From Pseudofabraea citricarpa (taxonomy: Eukaryota; Ascomycota; Leotiomycetes; Helotiales; Dermateaceae), in the NCBI GenBank assembly GCA_029641185.1, contig JAPWGK010000014.1:806001-870000 (forward strand): a stretch of DNA of 64,000 nt. The letters are read 5' to 3'. Under the pieces are notes generated by a model. The model made no database searches. It was given only the letters and a program-made list of their open reading frames with translations, and was not told where the DNA came from. Shown here in pieces: positions 33,286-46,588 of this stretch (its first letter is position 1; the number at the start of each line of letters is the position of its first letter). The translations under genes and the position numbers were made by a program.

Positions 33286-33598
33286 TGTGATATGTGTGTT
33301 CTTTCAGGAACCCAGCCGGATGAGTTGTATGGCTTTGGGCGAGCTGATTGCGCAACAATTCGATCTTGTGGGAGAAAGGCTGTGAACACCAAATCACTGT
33401 TGAACGAGGCTGCGATGGGCGCTTTCGGACGGATTAATATATGTCCGCCGGTCCCCACAATGAGCTGGGATTCAAGAGCGCTAAGTATTGTCAAGGCGTC
33501 ATGGGAGACAAGGCTGAACATGGTGTGATGGTCAGCAAATTTTGGATGTCAATATCCATTGTTAAAGATACATTTTGCATTCAGAATTCCTTTCAAAA
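33286..33598. promoter_or_regulatory. Divergent promoter between COG3 and the Fmp25-like gene
   Basis: 313 bp between opposed start codons. No known motif stands out, and the open frames on both strands here are probably non-coding. Confidence 0.45.
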
Positions 33599-35350
33599 AT
33601 GCTTCACTCCCGAAAAGCCACAGGCTCTATTGCAAAAGCTTCTAATTCTACCAAGCTCTCTGGGAGTATACAACGAAGATGCTTCCAGTACCGGCGACAA
33701 GCTCGAGTTCTAACGGCAGTTAAGCCGTCTCCAAATGCACGAAAGATCAACGGCGTTTTAGCAATCACAGTAGGAGCAGGCTTCTGGTACTCGTTTACAT
33801 CTACAGCACATGCAGAGGCAGTCCCGGCACCCGCAGAATTAAAATTCGAAGAACCACGAAAGAGAGCGGGCTCGAGAGAGGAGAATCGAGATCTGATCAG
33901 TTCACAGCACCTGCAAGTCAAGAAGAGTTGGGAAAACCCAGGAGTTTATGCGTGGGGATCCAATACGGGCCGGGTCGTTGCGCCTGACTCAGAAGAAACA
34001 TGCATCAAGACACCCAGGCGTATACCGTATTTCGATGGAAAGTTAATTCGGGATATTAAATTGGATCGAAATTTTGGTGCAGCTGTTACAGAGAATGGGG
34101 ACTTATTACAATGGGGGACAGGATACTCGAAAGACTGCCAAGGGCCAACTCCTACTTTGAAGGGAAAAGATCTTGTGAAGATCACTATCTCTCGAGATCG
34201 TATCCTTGCACTTTCATCCAACGGTTCTGTCTATTCAGTATCTGCTGCACGTGCTGATCAAGACAAGGGTCCAAAAGTGCAAGAGAGCACTTGGTTTCCA
34301 TTTTGGACAAGCAGATCTCCTATTAGTTATCGGAAGCTTCAGCCTAGTAATATGGTATGGGGAGAGAAGGTTACCGATATCAGCAGTGGACTAGAACATT
34401 GCCTCTTGTTAACGTCAAAAGGCCGACTATTTTCTGCGGCATCGGCGAATGAAGACTTTCCCTCCAAAGGGCAACTCGGTATACCAGGGTTGACTTGGAC
34501 AACGCGACCACAAGGCCCCATCGACCAACCTCATGAAATTAGCACACTGAAAGGCTTCGAAATTAGGAAAATAGCTGCTGGAGACTTCCATTCTCTGTGC
34601 TCCGATGATCAGGGGAGAGTATTCGCATTTGGAGACAACGGATTTGGACAATTGGGATTTGATTTCAGCCAGGAATCACCAACCATTGATGCTCCATCTC
34701 TACTCGCTATCGACAAATTATACAAAGGAACGAACCTCGTCCCTCGAGTAACAGGTGTTGCTGCTGGTGGTGTCAACAGCTTCTTTACTATCGATGCAAC
34801 ACGGGTTGCGGGACAAGGAGAAGACGATCCACGAGGTCTCGGCCGTATCACAGCTGATACCTGGGCCTGCGGTCACGGTATTTGGGGCGGGCTAGGAAAT
34901 GGAAGATGGACACACGTTCAAGGAACGCCATCAAAGATCAAAGCCTTGTCAGGGCTTTTCGAATACGACGAGAAGAAGAACACAGTAATTCCGATCCGTT
35001 TGTCCCGCCTATCAATTGGATCCACGCATGCTTCAGCCGTCATGGACAACGTTACACATCTTGGGGCCTCTGATCGTAGCTCTGAGAATGATACGAACTG
35101 GGGTGCTGATGTTTTATGGTGGGGTGGAAATGAGTTCTATCAGCTTGGGACGGGAAAGCGGAATAATGTGAACAATCCAGTTTATATTGCCCCATTAGAT
35201 GTCCAGGCAGACAAGGAGAAGGGTAGAAGAGAACAGCACCGATTCCAGATTACGCCCAGGCACAAGATCAAGTTCGCGGGCAGAAACGTCAGTGTGGAGC
35301 AGAGAATCGAGTGTGGACGAGGCGTGACGGCCGTCTATTCCGGAACATGA
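33599..35350 (+). CDS. FMP25: Mitochondrial RCC1-repeat protein, Fmp25-like
   Basis: Yeast Fmp25 is an inner-membrane protein needed for assembly of respiratory complex III. The protein here is 583 aa in one exon. The start is taken at ATG 33599 (MLHSRKATG), as the frame upstream lacks an ATG. The N-terminus is basic and hydroxylated, as in mitochondrial presequences (RRCFQYRRQARVLTAVKPS), and is followed by a single hydrophobic span (GVLAITVGAGFWYSFTSTAH, about residues 48-68). The remainder is a beta-propeller of RCC1-type repeats: GVYAWGSNTGRVV, LLQWGTGYSKD, VTDISSGLEHCLLLTSKGRLF, KIAAGDFHSLCSDDQGRVFAFGDNGFGQLG, WACGHGIWGGLGNG and VLWWGGNEFYQLGTGKR. Order and length fit Fmp25 better than nuclear RCC1 exchange factors. 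Confidence 0.85.
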   Translation: MLHSRKATGSIAKASNSTKLSGSIQRRCFQYRRQARVLTAVKPSPNARKINGVLAITVGAGFWYSFTSTAHAEAVPAPAELKFEEPRKRAGSREENRDLISSQHLQVKKSWENPGVYAWGSNTGRVVAPDSEETCIKTPRRIPYFDGKLIRDIKLDRNFGAAVTENGDLLQWGTGYSKDCQGPTPTLKGKDLVKITISRDRILALSSNGSVYSVSAARADQDKGPKVQESTWFPFWTSRSPISYRKLQPSNMVWGEKVTDISSGLEHCLLLTSKGRLFSAASANEDFPSKGQLGIPGLTWTTRPQGPIDQPHEISTLKGFEIRKIAAGDFHSLCSDDQGRVFAFGDNGFGQLGFDFSQESPTIDAPSLLAIDKLYKGTNLVPRVTGVAAGGVNSFFTIDATRVAGQGEDDPRGLGRITADTWACGHGIWGGLGNGRWTHVQGTPSKIKALSGLFEYDEKKNTVIPIRLSRLSIGSTHASAVMDNVTHLGASDRSSENDTNWGADVLWWGGNEFYQLGTGKRNNVNNPVYIAPLDVQADKEKGRREQHRFQITPRHKIKFAGRNVSVEQRIECGRGVTAVYSGT

Positions 35351-36795
35351 TCCCTCGAGCGCAAGAGAAAAAGAGAAAATGGAAATGAAAAATAAAAGGG
35401 CAAAAATAGGGCAGCTGTGTTTTGATTCTGCGACTGTAGTTTATTATGTATTATTGTTTTATACAGTGGGGACACCATTTCTAATCACAGCTCTTCACGA
35501 CACTTCTCATTCCTCAGACAAGGTTTTCGGACATTTGAACTGGCAAGAAGTGATGTAGAAATTGAGGGCTCTTTTAAGTTTTCTAGTGTAAATCTCGCAC
35601 ATATCGATGCACTCATGTACGTTGAAATGTGCGTTTTAACTCATTTATTTAAGTGTGCGCGCTTGAGGCCGGAGAGAACCAACACATGGGAGGTGTTGGA
35701 CTGGTTAAAAGCGAGGCCTTTGATCTTCGGACCTAATGAGAGCCAAATGACATGGAAGTCGTCAAGAAGCCCAATTTATAATCCGGTTGGTAATGAACCG
35801 CTCAAACTTGTGTTGAGATAGATATAAGAAAAAGAGACACCGAAGAAGAAAAACGCCTACCTCGAAATCCGGCTGCGATTTTCATCACCAACCACGAAGC
35901 AGAGATCGGCCTGAGTAGAATGGAGAGCGGTGAATTGTCAACTTCGTACTGCCTCTGCCCTTGCCCTGATCTGATAACTCTGGAGTAACGACCAATCTCG
36001 CAAGTCTTTCACGCCCGCCAGCCTTGATCCCTGATCTCAGGACTTGAAGAAAATCACCAATCCCCATCTGTATGATACATATCCCATATAGTTATATGCG
36101 TCGTGCAAGAGCACGCTGTGATTGGGTTCAGCCGCGCTTTATCATTTCTTACGCGTACCTCGAATCTGATCTTTGAGTTCCTCTACGTAGAATTTAATGA
36201 ATCGCTGCGGTCGCGAGTGGCCGGTGCCTGTATTGCGTGTGGAATCAGCATATGCTGCATATTTGTATCTAATTGATAAGGCAGACTGCCAACTAACGTT
36301 CTATGTTCGTCCCTCCCATTTCGGAAGGGTCTTTGCCATGGCGGAACTCATGGACGGTTTTATGCACTCGTCGCACGCCGTTGTGGAATGAGGGACTCTT
36401 CAGCAACTGCGGAGGGACAGTAAGTATTGGTGTCGATTGATCTACGGCAGGACGGAGGGAGGAGCTTGATTACATACTCGCTGAATCAACCATAGCTAGA
36501 GGAAAGGTCAGTGATTGTCCTGTCCAGGCCGGTATTGTAGAAGAGAGGAGAAGAAGGGAGGTCTTACTTCCAGGGAAGCTGAGAGTAGTCGCCAAGCCAT
36601 ACTCAAAATCGGGTTGTCATCATCTCCTGCTTTTGCGCGATGCAGAAGAGGCGCTGGCGAGAAGGATAGCAAAGGATATGAATGCGGGACGTAGGGTTTA
36701 GTCAGCGTAAGCACGAGATGGAAGAACAGGAGGCGAAAATTCGAGGGGAGAAGTTGAGGTGAAGTATCACACCTATGCGCAAAAGCTCTGTAATT
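35351..36795. other. Intergenic up to the isochore boundary
   Basis: Normal base composition but no supported gene. Short frames at 35615, 35885 (minus) and 36197 have no family resemblance or splice context. It may hold decayed sequence next to the AT-rich block. Confidence 0.5.
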
Positions 36796-36867
36796 AAGAG
36801 GTAGGCACTACGCTTCGCCTACCTCTTCGCTAAGCCGTGTAGGTACTACAGGCGAAATTATCGCCTG
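36796..36867. repeat. Two perfect inverted repeats at the isochore boundary
   Basis: AAGAGGTAGGC and GCCTACCTCTT form perfect 11-bp arms around 10 bp (36796-36827). CAGGCGA and TCGCCTG form perfect 7-bp arms around AATTA (36849-36867). They are the last GC-containing segments before the AT-rich block. Confidence 0.9.
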
Positions 36868-37359
36868 CCCTACTTTAATTAGTTAGTAGTAAAAAAAAAA
36901 AGAGGTAGCAGGCTAGTTAGCTAAATATAAAAAAACCTAAAAAAGAAACGTTTATATAATACCTCTTAGCCTTTAATTATTTTATTATAATAGTCTTCTT
37001 ATTAATCTTCTTATATAAGTTTTTTATAAATTATTATATTTCTAATTATACTAGAAACTATTTAATTACCTAACTTATTAGCTAACTTATTAGGTAATCT
37101 ATTATTTTAATATATATACCTTAGATACTAAAGTTTTATATTTTACTATTATAATATAACTTACTTTTCTCTTAGGAATAATAAAATACTAGGTATTATT
37201 ATTAGAATATAATAAAATAAAATAAAATAATATCTTATAAATCTCTTAGATTTCCTAAATCCTTTAGATTCTCTAAATCTTCTAAATCTTATAAATCTCC
37301 TAGATTCTCTAGATCTTATAAATCTCTTAGATCCTTTAAATTCCCTAGAGTTTTTAGTT

Positions 37360-38760
37360 TAATACTTTAATTTATTATTACTTATAATTTAATACTTTAG
37401 TTTAATATTTTAGTTTAATACTTTAGTTTAATATTTTAGTTTATTATTACTTTTAGTTTAATATTTTATTATAATACTTTAGTTTAATATTTTATTATAA
37501 TACTTTAATTTAATATTCTAGTTTATTATTACTTTTAATTTAATACTTTAGTTTAATACTTTAGTTTAATATTCTAGTTTAATACTTTAGTTTATTATTA
37601 CCTTTAGTTTAATACTTTAGTTTATTATTACTTTTACTTTAATACTCTAGTTTAATATTTTAGTTTAATATTCTAGTTTATTATTATTTTTAGTTTAATA
37701 CTCTAGTTTAATATTCTAATTTAATATTATAGTTTAATATTCTAGTTTATTATTACTTTTAGTTTAATACTTTATTATTACCTCTAGTTTAATATTCTAG
37801 TTTATTATTACTTTTACTTTAATACTTTAGTTTAATACTTTAGTTTAATACTTTAGTTTAATACTCTAGTTTAATATTTTAGTTTAATACTTTAGTTTAA
37901 TACTTTAGTTTAATACTCTAGTTTATTATTACCTCTAGTTTAATACTTTAGTTTAATACTTTAGTTCGAGACTTTAGTTTAATATTTTAGTTTATTACCT
38001 TTAGTTTAATACCTTAGTTTATTACCTTTAGTTTAATACTCTAGTTTATTATTACCTCTAGTTTAATATTTTAGTTTAATATTTTAGTTTAAGACTCTAA
38101 TTTAATACTCTAGTTTATTACTTTTAGTTTAATACCCTAGTTTATTACTTTTAGTTTAATACTCTAGTTTATTACCTCTAGTTTAATACTTTAGTTTATT
38201 ATTATTTCTAGTTTAATACTCTAGTTTATTACTTTTAGTTTAATACCCTAGTTTAATACTCTAGTTTATTACTTTTAGTTTAATACCCTAGTTTAATACT
38301 TTAGTTTATAGCCTTTAGATCTACTAGATTTTATAAATAATTTAGATTTATTAGACTTATAAGGTTTATTAGCTTTTATTTTAATACTTTTAGTTTAATA
38401 CCCTAGTTTTATACTCTAGTTTATTACTTTTAGTTTAATATCTTTAGTTTATTACCTTTTAATCTATTAGCTCTTATAAATTATCTAGATTTATTAGACT
38501 AATAAGATCTATTAGCTTTTATTTTAATACTTTAGTTTTATACTTTAGTTTTATATTCTAGTTTATTACCCCTAGTTTATTACTCTTAGTTTAATACCTT
38601 TAGTTTATTATCTTTTAATCTATTAGCTCTTATAAATTATCTAAATTTATTAGACTAGTAAAATCTATTAGCTTTTACTTTAATACTTTAGTTTTATACT
38701 TTAGTTTATTATCTCTAGTTTATTAGCTTTTAATTTACTAGATATTATAAATAGCTTAGA
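37360..38760. repeat. Degenerate 13-bp minisatellite, unit TTTAGTTTAATAC
   Basis: About 1.4 kb of tandem 13-mers with variants (TTTAATATT, TCTAGTTTAATAC) and longer insertions of the AGTTTATTATTACTTT type. The cleanest run is about 37810-37920. The unit contains neither CA nor TG. Confidence 0.85.
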
Positions 38761-40248
38761 TTTATTAATTTAATATCTTTATTTTAATATATTTAATATA
38801 ATAGCTTTATTTTAGTAACTTTAGTATAATAGTTATAACTTATACTTTTAAATTTATTAGATTTAGTAGATAATATAAATAACTTAGATCTCTTAGTTTA
38901 ATACTTTTACTTTAATATATCTAGTATAATTACTTAACTTAAGTAACTTTAATATAATAAATTTAACTTAGTAGCGTTAGCTTAATAACTAGTAATAGCT
39001 TTAGTATAATAGCTTTTATTTTATAATTCTAGCTATAATATATTAACTTAAAGTTAATAACTTTAGTTTCTTATTTTTAGTTAATCTAATAATTTATTAT
39101 CTTTAACTTCTTAGTAAATATCTAAAAGGTCTAAAAAATCTAATAATTCTTTTAGGCCTCTTATATCTATTAAATCCTTTAGATAATAATATTATATATC
39201 TTATTCTTATTATTATATTATTATAATAATAAACTAATAAATAATATAATATTTTCCTCTTATTCTAACTTTTAATATCTTACTTTTAGTTATATAAAAC
39301 GATTATATATTTACTTACTTATTATTATTTATCTTAACTCTTACTTTATTATATTATCTTCTTATATTCTTTTACTAATAAGTCGACTAAGAAATTTTAC
39401 TTATATCTTTTATATATTTAAACTTTTATAATTACTAGTTTATAAGTTATCTAAGGATTATAAACTCTTATTATCTTAATATAATACTAAAGCTTTTATT
39501 AGTATTAGTTAATTTATTATATATAATATTTATATTTATTATTATTATTTCTCTAAAATATATAAATCTTATAGCTAAGTAAGTAAACTAATTAAAAAAA
39601 ATATAATATTTTAGTAAGCCTTTTATTATTAAACGCTAATTTTCCTTACTATAATCTAATTATTTATTAGATATAAAATCTATAATAAAAACTTAAGCTA
39701 TCAAATACTAGAAATCTAGAAAACTTATAATATTATACTAATTTATTCTAAATAATAAGTTCCTAGGTATTATTTTAAATAATATTCTAAAGAAAAAGTC
39801 TAAGATAATATTTAACCTAATAATTATAAGCTAATATTAGATAAAGATTATATAATAAATATATAAGAATTAAGTTTTTTTCGTTTATAATAAAAAGAAG
39901 ATATTTTACTTTTAGTTTAAGATACTTATAAGTAAGATATTAAAAACCTAAAAGAAGTTCCTAGGTAATTACTAATATTATATATAAGACTTTATTATTA
40001 AGGAGAATATATATAAAATTTATCTTAAGCTTAAGTAAATTAATATAATATATATTACTAAGGATTAAATTAAGCTTTATATAAATTAGACTAATATATA
40101 ATTAGACGATAATTAGGATAATAATACTAAGAATCTAAAGCTTTATAAGATTATTATATTATTTGATTCTTTATATAATAAGAATTTTATAAAAGTATTA
40201 AAGTTAATTATACTTAGCTTTTTAGGATAATCAAATAAAATATAAAAT

Positions 40249-40594
40249 TATTATAATATATAAAATATAAAATAAATAAGAGATTAATATAACTAATTAA
40301 TAATAAAAGATCTAAGTATAAAAAGAAAAAAAAAAAAAAAAGAAAGAAAATATAAAAAGCTAGTTATAAGTAATTCTTTTTATTATACTAGTATTTACTC
40401 TCTAAATATTCTTTATTATATATATTCTTAGGTAAATAAATATATAAAATAAGTTATATATAATTTATCTTACTTAGTAAATTTCTAGTTATATAATTCG
40501 GGTTAATAAATTATAATATAAGATAAGTAAAATATATATAAGAGAAATAAGTATATAATATATATCTTAAGTAACTTATATAAAAATTATAATA
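40249..40594 (-). repeat. 3' LTR of the gypsy element
   Basis: 346-bp copy matching 46242-46588, differing at scattered positions, chiefly A/G exchanges and in the purine-rich run near 40320-40350. It is preceded by the target duplication AAAAT. Confidence 0.88.
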
Positions 40595-43500
40595 TTATTT
40601 TTCTTCTAAGTATTTAATTTTTATATTAGATAAGATTTATCTAAATATCTAAAATAAAAATCTCTTAGAATTTCTTATATATTCTTAAAATTTTCTACTA
40701 AATATTATTCTAGATCTAATAATTATTATATTTATTTAATTTTATAGAAAACTTTTCCTTTAATTATTTTTATATTTTTAATATCTTTTACTTCTTATTT
40801 ATTATTTCCTTTTATATTAATTAATAGGAATTTAGTTTCTTTTTATTCTAGTAATAAATTATCTAGGTTTTTATATAATAAGTTAAAGTAAAATATAAGA
40901 TAAATTTTAAGTCTTAATAATAATTTTATTTTATAAGAGCTTAGTTTAATTTTCTTCTTAATCTTATAAGGTTTTTTATTCTTATATTCTAATTTTCTTA
41001 AAAGTCTTTATATTTAGATATTTTTTATTAAGATATAAACTTTATCTTTTAGTTTATAATTTAATATTAGCGATTATTTCTTATTTATATATTTTTTTAT
41101 CTTATTTTAGGATTAAGTTATTTCCTTATATATAAATTTCTAAGTATTTTTTATTCTTTTTATAAATTTTATTATTTATCTTTTGTTTAGTTTAGTTTTT
41201 ATAAGTTATATTTAATTAATCTTAGTATTTTCTTAGTTAAAATTTATTCTTAGTTTATATCTTTTATTTATAAAAAATAATATAACTTTTATACTTATAA
41301 ATTAATATTTATTTCCTATAAATTTTATTATTAGTAGGGTTTAACTCTAGTTATCTTATAAGTAATTAATATAAGCTCTTAGGTAATATTTTATTTTTAT
41401 ATTTATTTTTTTTATTTAATTATTTATTTCTAGGTATATTATTATAAATAATTAAACGTTAATTTCTAATATTTTATAAAACTTTCTTTATATTTTACTT
41501 ATAAATTAAAAACTTTTATTAAAAATATAAGTTATAAGTAATTTATAATATTTTTATATATTTTTTAGGAATAATTTAATAATTTCTTTTACGTTTATTT
41601 TTTTATCTTTATATTTATAAGAAATATAATATCTTTCTTTTAATAATCTATAAATTATAACTAAGATAATATTAAATTTATTATTCTTTAGAAGTCTAGT
41701 TATAAAGTCTATAAATATATAATTCTAAGGTTTATCTAGTATTAATAATAACTCTAGGTATCCTTAATAAATAATATTATTTAGTTTAAACTTTTTATAA
41801 ATATAATAATTTCTAATATATTAATTAAGATTTTTATTTATATTCTTTTAGATATAATTATTTTATAGAAAAATTAATATTTTTCCTTAGTTAAGATATT
41901 TAATTATAGGTTTTTTATATATTTTCTAAATTAATTTTATTTTATAAGCTTCTAGAACCTAGACTTAGTTTTTATAAAATAAAATATTATCTTAATCTTT
42001 ATAATATAACTTAGAAATATTTTTTACTAGTTTATTATTTCCTAAAGCCTTAAGAGTTTCTTAGTAAAATTAATTATTCTTTTATTTCTTCTAAATATAC
42101 TTAGGAATCGTTTATTTTACTCTTATAATCTAAATATATAAGTTAAATATTTCTAGAATCTTTTTTTTATTAATTTTATTTTTAGGAAGAATAATTTATA
42201 TTTATTTTTTCTATTAATTATTTAATTTATCTTATAATTTATCCTAAGATCTTTTAATTAAAATATTTATTTTCTCGTTTTATTTTTCTAGTTTATAAAT
42301 AATCTAAAAATTAAATTCTAATAAAAATTTTATTTATTTAACTTATCTTTTTATTAGTTTCTTAGTAATTATAAAATATTCTAAAGTCTTATAATCTAAA
42401 AGTATTTATACTAATAAATTTATTTCTTAAAATTTAGGTTTTTATTTCTTAAAATATTTAATTATTATTAAGAGTTTTTTATTATAGATTTTATAATTAT
42501 ACTTAGCTAATAAAAGTCTTCTAAAAAAAAATATTATAAGATATAAGAGTTTATCTTTTTTATATTAAGATAATACTCTTATATTAATATAATTAAATAA
42601 ATTATATTTTATAATATATTATTTATTTTTATTAAAATACGCGAGTATTAATACTAAGATAATTATTTTTTTTAGTTTTTTAAAAGTATTTTAGTATTTA
42701 TCGTTTTAATTAAAATCTTTTATTTTTTTTTCTTTCTTACTTAGGTTATTAATTAGAGAAAATATCCTAGAATAATTCTTAATAAATCTTTTATAGAAAT
42801 TTATAAATTTAATAAAGTTTTATATATCTCTTAAGTTCTTAGGTATTTCTTATTCTTAAATATCCTTAATTTTATTAGGGTTTATTCTAATTTCTTTTAT
42901 ATTAATAATTAATCCTAAGAACTTAATCTCGTCTTAGTAAAAGATATATTTCTTAATATTTACTTAAAACCTTATCTTTTATAATTTAATTAAGATTTTT
43001 CTAATATATTTTATATATTTTTCTCTAGTTTTATTAGTATAAATATAAATATTATTAATATAAGATAAAATAAAATTATTAGAATATTCCTAGAATATTT
43101 TATTTATAAAATTTTAAAATATTAAAGGTTTATTAGTTAATCTAAAAAGAAATATCTTATATTTATATAAGTTTTATTTAATATAAAAAATAATAAGCTT
43201 TTTATTCTTTTTAGTTTAAAATCTAATTTTATTAAAAGTATATCTAATATCTAGTTTTAATAAGAATTTAGCTTTTCTTATTTTTATTAGAGTTTTATTT
43301 ATTAAAAGTAAAAGATATTTTTTTTTTTTATAATTATATTTAATTTTTTATAATTAATATAAAATTTTAATCTTTCTTTAGGCTTTTATATAAAAAGAAT
43401 TAATAATAAGTAAAATATCTTATTTATATTAATAAAGCCTTTTAATAATTATTTTTTAATATAAACTCTAATAAATTTAAGCTTTTCTTAAGATATCTTA

Positions 43501-46241
43501 TATAAAAAAATATATCTAAGATTTATTTCTCTTATAAGTTTAATATAATAATTATAGCTTTTATATAATAATAACTAATTTATAATTTTCTTTAAGAATA
43601 TCTTAATTAAATCTTATAATTCTTTTAGAAGATATTTCTTAATATTAATTTCTCTTTTAGTATTTTTTTATTATTATTTAATAATATTTTTTAGAGAAAT
43701 AATAAATATTATTATTTTTTTTTATCTTACTTTTTTTTTAAATCTAAGAGTACTAATATATAAAAGTTTTTATTTTAGTAAGTTTATTTTTTCTTATTTA
43801 TTCTTTTATTTTATTTCTTTAATTTTTTATATAACTTTTTTTTTTATACGTTTAGATTTTAATTTTTTTTTATACTTATTTTTTTTTCTTTTTAGAGTTT
43901 TTAGGGATTTTTTCTTTAATTAATTATTTTAAGTTTTTAGAGATTTCTAGAAAAATTAAAAATATATTAAAAAATTCTTTTATTTTATCTTTTTTTAAGA
44001 TCTTAGTAATTTTAATTATTTTTTTATAAATATATAAATCTTCTCTTTTATTTATATAAAAAGAAATTAAGAATTAACGTTTTAAATTTTTAGTAGTTTT
44101 TTTAGGTTTTTTATATTAAATATAATTTTATTTTTTATTATATCTAATAATATATTTTATAGAAATATCTAAGCTTTCCTAAGTATAATATTATATCTTC
44201 TAAGTTTTATAACCTAGAAGAAACTTAATAGTTCTTATTTCTAATTTACTCTAAAATTAACTAGGATTTTATATTTAATAAAAGGTATTTATTTATTATT
44301 AAATCTAGTAAAAGGTTTTAGATATTATAATTTTATTAGTTTAATTTATTTAATTTAAGATATTTATTATATGAAAGATTTATCTATAAAATTTCTACTA
44401 AGGTATTTAATATTAATTAATATAAAAGAAAATATTTTTATTTTTCTTATTTTATATTATAATATAAAAAAGATATTATTTTTTAATCTTAGAGATAATC
44501 TAATAATATTAATTTTTAGGGGAATCTCTTCTTTTATATCTTAAGATATAATTTCTCTTAAGACTTTTTATTTTCTAACTTAATAGTCTTTTTTAAGGAT
44601 TTTATTATAATAATCTTAGTAGCTTTTTTATATAAATAATCCTTAGCTTTATATTTTTACTTATAATAATAAAAATAAGTTTTTTTCTTTAATAATTTTT
44701 ATTTCTTTTTCTTAGAGAATCTTAGTTTAATTATCTTAGAAGTAAAATTAATTAATTTATTTTTATTAATAGGTTTACCTAAAATAAAAAATCTCTTAGA
44801 AATATTTATTATAAATTAAGTTAATTTTTTTTAGATTTTCTTATTTCCTTAAACCTTTTAATTTACTTTCTTATATCTTATAATTATACTCTTATAATTA
44901 GATTTATCTAGGAGTATAACTCTAAAATCCTAAAGTTTTTTATTTACTTTTATATTAAGTTTATTTAATCTAGATTATTTATTTTATTTAAGTTCTCTTA
45001 TAAGTTTATTAAATTTAATAAAAAAATTAAGAAAAGATTATTATTTTAATAAAATTTCTTAACTTCTAAGAAGATAATTCCTCTTTTATCTAGGTTATTA
45101 TAAATAAGTTTAAGTTTATATAAGATCTTATTTATAATATTAAATTTATTTAGAGAAAATTAATATAATCTAATTTAGATATAATTAATTATATCTCTAG
45201 ATATTTTATTTTTTATATAATTAATACGATTAATTTCGCTTATAAAATAATCTTAATTAATCTTAAGCTTATTTTTAATTATATATTTTTAATCCTTAAA
45301 CTTTTTATAAGTTCCTAAAAAAAAGATAAATAAATCTAAAAGCTTATTACTCTTATATAATCGGTTTTTATCTTCTTATATATTCTCTTAAGTATTTAAG
45401 ATTATACTTTAATTTCTTATTAGCTAAATAATTTATTCTTTATTTTTAAGTATTTCTTAGATATATTAAATATTATAAATATTCGCGTTTATTATTTTAT
45501 CTAATTAGTTATTTTTATTAATTAATCTAATATTCTCTTATTTTAATTTTATAATTTATTACTCTCTTATTATTAACTACTTAATTAAGTTACTTATAAT
45601 ATTATAAACTTTTTATACGAGTTAATCTTATTTTTATCTAGTAAACTTATATTTTTTATAAAATTTATTAAGTAATTAAAAGAAATATTTATATTTTTCT
45701 TATCTTATTAAGATAATTTCTTTTATATTCTTAATTTCCTAGAGTTTTTTTATATTTTTATTTTCTTTTATTATAAATATTAAAAGTTAAGAATATATAT
45801 ATCCTAAGATAACACGTTTAATTTTTCTAGGTTATTTAATTATTCTTATAATTACTTTTATAAGTTTCTTTTTAATCTTAATTAATATAAAAGTAAATAT
45901 CTTATTATCTAATTTCTCTTTCTTATTATTTTCCTTAATTATAAGTCGAAGGTTTATTTGTGTTTTTAAGTATTAAAAGTTTTAGTTTTAGGGTTTATAT
46001 TCTAGTATCTTAGATATAATTTCTATTTATTCTCTTATTATATCTAATAAATATCTAATATAATAATATATTATTACGCGTATTTTAGGTTCTAGGGGTT
46101 CTAGTTTATTATATATTATTATAACTTTTAGTAAATCTAAGGATCTAGGTTTTTATATAATAAAATATAAAAGTTTTATAAGTTTATATATATTTTTATT
46201 ATTCTTATTAAGATAAAAGTAAAAAGATAATACTTAGATAA

Positions 46242-46588
46242 TATTATAATATATAAAATATAAAGTAAATAAGAGATTAATATAACTAATTAATAATAAA
46301 AGATCTAAGTATAAGAAAAGAAAAAGAAAGAAAAAGAAAAAAAATATAAGAAACTAGTTATAAGTAATTCTTTTTATTATACTAGTATTTACTCTCTAAG
46401 TATTCTTTATTATACGTATTCTTAGGTAAATAAATATATAAAATAAGTTATATATAATTTATCTTACTTAGTAAATTTCTAGTTATATAATTCGGGTTAA
46501 TAAGTTATAATATAAGATAAGTAAAATATATATAAGAGAAATAAGTATATAATATATATCTTAAGTAACTTATATAAGAATTATAATA
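46242..46588 (-). repeat. 5' LTR of the gypsy element
   Basis: 347-bp copy matching 40249-40594 and followed by the target duplication AAAAT at 46589-46593. It is the 5' LTR because the internal coding remnants read on the minus strand. Confidence 0.88.

Noticed and set aside
35885..36067. Minus-strand 60-aa frame MGIGDFLQVLRSG...
   Set aside because: Starts with ATG and looks plausible, but it is too short, has no family match and no extending exon.
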